Source: Burkholderiales bacterium (GTDB lineage: Bacteria; Pseudomonadota; Gammaproteobacteria; Burkholderiales; SHXO01). From it: a stretch of 64,000 bases of DNA. The stretch lies in NCBI GenBank assembly GCA_020854105.1, contig JADZGB010000002.1:127695-191694 (forward strand), read 5' to 3'. The notes below the pieces were generated by a model. It saw only the letters and a program-made list of their open reading frames with translations. It did no database searches and was not told the origin of the DNA. Positions 61,703 through 64,000 of the stretch are shown here, in pieces (the stretch's first letter is position 1; each line of letters opens with the position of its first letter). A program made the translations under genes and the position numbers.

Positions 61703-63439
61703 TCAGCGATGGGCACCGCCCGCGCGCCACGCCGATTCCAGGTCATCCCACGCCGCCAGCGGCTGCAGGTCGGGTACCCAGGCGAGGCCGGATTTCCCGT
61801 CCGAGGAGCGCGCCTCCGGGCTGACCACGACATCCAGCAGTGCCGCCCTGCCCGAGGCCAGCGCGCGTGCGATCGCGCCCGCGAGATCCTCCGCCCGCTC
61901 CACCCGTTCAGCATGCAGGCCGAAGGCGCGCGCCATCGCGGCGTGGTCGGCGAACTGTAGTCGCGTACCTACGACCTTGCCGTGCGTGTCGGTCTGGTCG
62001 TGCACTTCGATCTGCCAGGCGCCGTTGTTGGCCACCACGATCAGCGGCGTCGCGCCGTGACGCACGGCCGTGTCGATCTCCATCGCGTTGAAGCCGAAGG
62101 CGCCGTCGCCGGTCGCGACCACCACCTGCCGGTCGGGGAAGGCCAGGCTGGCGGCGATGCCGAAGGGCGTGCCGATGCCGATGCAGCCGAGCGAACCCGG
62201 GTCGAGATAGACCGACGACGACAATCCCACGCGCGCCAAGCTCAGGAAGTCCCCGCCGTCGGCCACCACGATGGCGCCGGGCCGCATCTGCTTCTGCAAC
62301 TCCGCGAGCACTCGGTTCGGATGGATGCGGCCGTCCTTGTCCGAGGCCGCCGTTTCCATCGACCTGCGCAGTTTCGCGGCGCGTTCCAGGTGCCTGGCGC
62401 GCGAGCCGTCGACCCACTGCCTGTCGAGATTGGGGCTGGGGCCGCTCGCCTTGGCCGTGATCGCCGCGAGCGCGGCACGCGGCTCGGCAAATAGTTCGAC
62501 CTCGCCGCGTCTGTTATCGCGCAACTCCGAAGGCGCATCCGCGATGCGGATCAGCTTCGCCTGCTTGAACACCGCAGGCGAGCCGTAGGCGAGCTGGAAG
62601 TCCAGGCGCCGACCCACGGTCACGATCACATCGGCCTCGGTCATCACCGTGCCGCGCATGGCGGCAACGGCGCAAGGATGATCGTCGGGGATGATGCCCT
62701 TGCTCTCGCCGGTGTCGAGATAGAGCGCGCCGAACCTCGAGAGGAAGGCGGACAGCTCCGACGCTGCTCCGCGCGCACCGCGGCCGCTGATCACCAGCGG
62801 GCGCCTGGCATTGACCAGCAGGTCCATGGCTGCCGACACGTCCAGCGCGTCGGGCAGCAGGCGCGGTCGCGGCTTCGGCTTGAAGTGCTCGGCCAGCTGG
62901 ACGGGATGCGGCACGACGCCGCGCTGCGTGTCGGTCGGGAAGTCCAGGTAGACCGGCCCGGGATCGCAGCCCTGTCCCTGCGCGCGCGACACCGCTTCGT
63001 CCAGTTCCTGCAGCACCAGCGCCGGCTCGCGCACCGTGCGCGCGTAACGCGTGATCGGCCTGACCATGTCGACGTGCGGAAGATCCTGCAGCGCGCCACG
63101 ATTGTCCTGCGCGCGCGGCGGGCCGCCGGAGAGCACCAGTACGCTGGCGCGCGAGACGTACGCGTTGGCGATGCCGGTCATCGCGTTGGTCATTCCCGGC
63201 CCGGCGGTGACCAGCGCCACCCCGAGCGTGCCGGTGAGCTCGCTGTGCGCGTGCGCCATGTAGACCGCGGCGCGTTCGTCGCGCACGTCGATGATGCGGA
63301 TGCCTTCGGCATCGCAGCGCATCCAGATCGGCATGATGTGACCGCCGCACAGTGCGAAGACGCGGTCCACGCCGCGTGCCCTGAGGAAGCGGGCGATGAC
63401 TCCGGCGGCGGTATCGACGGTGAGGGGAGGCAGTGCCAT
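61703..63439 (-). CDS. Thiamine pyrophosphate-dependent enzyme (acetolactate synthase-like)
   Basis: 578 aa with three domains: Pyr (GGHIMPIWMR, catalytic Glu in VRDERAAVYMAHAHSE), central, and PP with the TPP motif GDGAFGFNAMEIDTAVRHGA ending in VVANN. No acetolactate-synthase-specific tail is evident. Oxalyl-CoA decarboxylase or 2-hydroxyacyl-CoA lyase is also possible, since an acyl-CoA ligase gene lies 14 nt upstream on the same strand. Start ATG 63439. The 3' end nearly abuts the convergent SRAP remnant. Confidence 0.83.
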   Translation of the reverse strand: MALPPLTVDTAAGVIARFLRARGVDRVFALCGGHIMPIWMRCDAEGIRIIDVRDERAAVYMAHAHSELTGTLGVALVTAGPGMTNAMTGIANAYVSRASVLVLSGGPPRAQDNRGALQDLPHVDMVRPITRYARTVREPALVLQELDEAVSRAQGQGCDPGPVYLDFPTDTQRGVVPHPVQLAEHFKPKPRPRLLPDALDVSAAMDLLVNARRPLVISGRGARGAASELSAFLSRFGALYLDTGESKGIIPDDHPCAVAAMRGTVMTEADVIVTVGRRLDFQLAYGSPAVFKQAKLIRIADAPSELRDNRRGEVELFAEPRAALAAITAKASGPSPNLDRQWVDGSRARHLERAAKLRRSMETAASDKDGRIHPNRVLAELQKQMRPGAIVVADGGDFLSLARVGLSSSVYLDPGSLGCIGIGTPFGIAASLAFPDRQVVVATGDGAFGFNAMEIDTAVRHGATPLIVVANNGAWQIEVHDQTDTHGKVVGTRLQFADHAAMARAFGLHAERVERAEDLAGAIARALASGRAALLDVVVSPEARSSDGKSGLAWVPDLQPLAAWDDLESAWRAGGAHR

Positions 63440-63453
63440 GCGAGATTTCCTTT

Positions 63454-64000
63454 TTAGTGCTTGGCCGGCTTGTGCTTCTTCTGCGCACACAGATCGATCA
63501 CGCCGGGCTGTTGCCGCGGGTCGACGCCGGGCGGGAAGATGTGGATCTTCTGAACCTTGGCCGACGTGCCGGTGGGCAGGCTGTCCACGAACAGCACCCA
63601 GCCCGGCGCCTTGAAGTAGGCCATGCGTTCGAAGCACCAGTCGAAGATCTCCTGCGCGAGCGCCGCGCGGCTGGCCTCGCTGGCGACATCCGCCGGATCC
63701 TTCGCGATCACGCAGGCCATCACTTCCTCTTCGCGCACCTCGTCCGGTGCAGCGATGACCGCGACCTGCTTGACCTTGTCGTGCGACGTGATGCTGGCCT
63801 CGACCTCGGCCGCGGCGATGTTCTCTCCGGAACGACGGATGATGTTCTTCTTGCGATCGAGGAAGTACAGGCAGCCTTCGGCGTCGCGCACCACCGCGTC
63901 GCCGGTATGGAACCAGCCGCCGCGCCACGCGTCCTCGGTGGCTTCTGCGTTCTTCAGATAGCCGGAGAAGAAGCCCTTGCGCGGCGCCTGTGCGCTGTGG
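63454..64000 (-). CDS. AMP-dependent acyl-CoA ligase, C-terminal part (runs off the window)
   Basis: The last 181 codons are present. GGWFHTGDAVVRDAEGCLYF, LDRKKNIIRRSGENIAAAEV and the final catalytic Lys in PTGTSAKVQKIHIFPPGVD identify the C-terminal hinge domain of an AMP-forming ligase. The tail LCAQKKHKPAKH is Lys/His-rich. The N-terminus lies beyond base 64000. It precedes the TPP-enzyme gene on the same strand, suggesting an operon acting on an acyl-CoA. Confidence 0.85.
   Translation of the reverse strand, partial: HSAQAPRKGFFSGYLKNAEATEDAWRGGWFHTGDAVVRDAEGCLYFLDRKKNIIRRSGENIAAAEVEASITSHDKVKQVAVIAAPDEVREEEVMACVIAKDPADVASEASRAALAQEIFDWCFERMAYFKAPGWVLFVDSLPTGTSAKVQKIHIFPPGVDPRQQPGVIDLCAQKKHKPAKH

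Overview
The window looks like chromosomal DNA of a GC-rich proteobacterium, most likely a heterotrophic betaproteobacterium. I judge this from gene content and style (LivHMGF uptake, several acyl-CoA enzymes, HpcH/HpaI aldolase, YceH, EttA, RecQ) and from short dyad repeats around GTCATCCCGGC in many spacers. No rRNA, tRNA, transposase, integrase, phage gene or CRISPR array was seen. Taxonomy is inference; no search was run.

Layout. 1-3.0 kb: phosphonate genes (phnC start, phnD, phnM, DUF1045 2H phosphoesterase). 3.1-10.6 kb: TPR and Sel1 proteins, a flavin-oxidase-like protein, mmsA, an M81 (MlrC) peptidase and a class III aminotransferase. 10.8-17.2 kb: a co-directional acyl-CoA block (two acyl-CoA dehydrogenases, ankyrin lipoprotein, 3-hydroxyacyl-CoA dehydrogenase, MaoC hydratase, ComB-like phosphatase, alpha/beta hydrolase). 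17.4-28.8 kb: mixed housekeeping genes (YdcH, DUF882, YciI, ettA, ctpA, murI and others). 29-35.7 kb: DUF169, cupin, gamma-glutamyltransferase-like protein, hybrid histidine kinase, VOC protein. 35.8-41.3 kb: a four-carbon acid sugar kinase plus a RuBisCO-like protein, a 2OG-Fe(II) oxygenase and an acyl-CoA ligase. 41.6-45.5 kb: livHMGF. 45.8-47.2 kb: yceH and an SDR. 47.5-53.3 kb: the hydroxylamine-oxidation island. 53.5-64 kb: recQ, a FadJ-like fusion enzyme, a thiolase, a beta-propeller protein, a deleted SRAP gene, a TPP enzyme and the end of an acyl-CoA ligase.

The standout system is haoA-haoB-cycA-cycB: an octaheme hydroxylamine oxidoreductase, its membrane partner HaoB, tetraheme cytochrome c554 and a NapC/NirT-type tetraheme quinone reductase (cytochrome cM552 type). 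This is the complete electron route from hydroxylamine to the quinone pool known from ammonia-oxidising bacteria. Here it lies in an otherwise heterotrophic neighbourhood, with no ammonia monooxygenase in view, and is followed by a MocR-type PLP-binding regulator. Three spacers of the cluster carry a CTGGYACCA motif. The left edge holds a 60-nt degenerate copy of the 3' end of recQ, while intact recQ sits at the right edge in the same orientation. This suggests that the roughly 6-kb cluster was inserted at the recQ 3' end, which ancestrally faced the SDR gene.

The second region of note is the RuBisCO-like protein overlapping a DUF1537 kinase, an arrangement known from apionate and related acid-sugar catabolism.
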